Source of the DNA: an uncultured Acetatifactor sp.
GTDB taxonomy: Bacteria; Bacillota; Clostridia; Lachnospirales; Lachnospiraceae
NCBI GenBank assembly: GCA_910589655.1
Contig: CAJUTJ010000139.1
Span: forward strand, 1-5,136
Reading direction: 5' to 3'
DNA length: 5,136 nucleotides
Shown: positions 4,855-5,136 of the stretch, piece by piece
Position numbering within the stretch: position 1 is the stretch's first letter
Layout: each line of letters opens with the position of its first letter
Position numbers and translations under genes: made by a program
The notes under the pieces: model-generated
What the model was told of the DNA's origin: nothing
What the model saw: the letters and a program-made list of their open reading frames with translations, nothing else
Databases searched by the model: none

Positions 4855-5136
4855 GTGAATCAAAAAGTAAAAAAAATTATATTTTTATTTATAAGCCTTA
4901 TATTCAGCGTTCCTGCATATATCATCTTGCACGAGGCGGGACATTCTCTGGTGGCTATACTTTGTGGTGCAAAAATAACAAAATTCAGCATTTTGGAAGC
5001 GTATATGAATTATGATGGTGGCGTATTTACAGAAACGTCATTATCGCTTTTTAATATTGCTGGTATGCTATTGCCAGTTCTATTATCTATAGCGTATATG
5101 ATGTTTTATAGAAGTACAAGTGTTAATCAATTTTAT
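4855..5136 (+). CDS. Putative membrane metalloprotease, M50-like (partial, 3' end missing)
   Basis: A GTG at 4855 opens a frame that runs without a stop to the window edge, giving the first 94 residues. AGGGGGGG (4839-4846) lies eight bases upstream and supports this start. The N-terminus has KKxxK and then a hydrophobic segment (about 8-25), directly followed by HEAGH (26-30), the HExxH zinc-binding and catalytic signature. A short soluble stretch with YDGG (53-56) and a second hydrophobic segment (about 63-84) follow. A first helix ending in HExxH is typical of site-2-protease-like (M50/M50B) intramembrane peptidases and related predicted membrane zinc peptidases. The downstream Asp that completes the zinc site would lie beyond the window, so the family is not proven and no substrate can be inferred. 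The gene has its own promoter and is visibly more AT-rich than the genes before it. Confidence 0.75.
   Translation, partial: MNQKVKKIIFLFISLIFSVPAYIILHEAGHSLVAILCGAKITKFSILEAYMNYDGGVFTETSLSLFNIAGMLLPVLLSIAYMMFYRSTSVNQFY

Overview
The window looks like chromosomal DNA from a low-to-mid GC Firmicute, most likely class Clostridia and plausibly Lachnospiraceae. This rests on a type A RNase P RNA, Gram-positive style promoters and Shine-Dalgarno sites, a PocR-GGDEF-HD protein and two adjacent CobW-family GTPases. The genus cannot be fixed from this sequence alone.

Layout. Positions 1-235 hold no convincing + strand gene. The far left end has a minus-strand AGGAGG and possible promoters for a divergent gene just outside the window, plus a hairpin with a T-tract on the minus strand. 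A clear promoter (TTGTAA-17-TATAAT, 200-228) precedes rnpB (about 281-641), which is followed by a strong intrinsic terminator (692-736). Only 19 bases separate the terminator's T-run from the start codon of a 545-aa signalling protein (756-2393). That protein has a PocR sensor, a GGDEF domain with an intact motif, and a C-terminal HD-GYP-like domain that has lost several catalytic residues.

Two P-loop GTPases of the CobW/COG0523 (G3E) family follow on the same strand. The first (2467-3549, 360 aa) has the canonical GCICC metal motif, a CobW C-terminal domain and, between them, an extreme His/Cys segment of about 60 residues. That segment contains four EGECCEH repeats, 30 His and 8 Cys. The second (3687-4619, 310 aa) keeps the P-loop and an NRCD base-recognition motif but has no CxCC. 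Its C-terminus resembles the C-terminal part of TIGR03943/DUF1980 (YcgQ-like) proteins. The 137-base gap between them has two strong dyads and a perfect TATAAT. After a 235-base gap with its own promoter (TTGTGA-17-TATAAT, 4787-4815), the window ends inside an AT-rich gene for a small membrane protein with an HEAGH zinc-protease motif (4855 to past 5136).

How the genes may work together. The GTPase pair is best read as a metal-handling unit: a metal-storing or metal-delivering CobW chaperone with a motif-deficient paralogue as partner. The metal (zinc is the most likely guess) and the client protein are not visible. Any link to the upstream c-di-GMP protein is only adjacency. The GTPase pair is the best candidate for an under-described system: a His/Cys-repeat metallochaperone next to a CxCC-less GTPase fused to a DUF1980-like domain.
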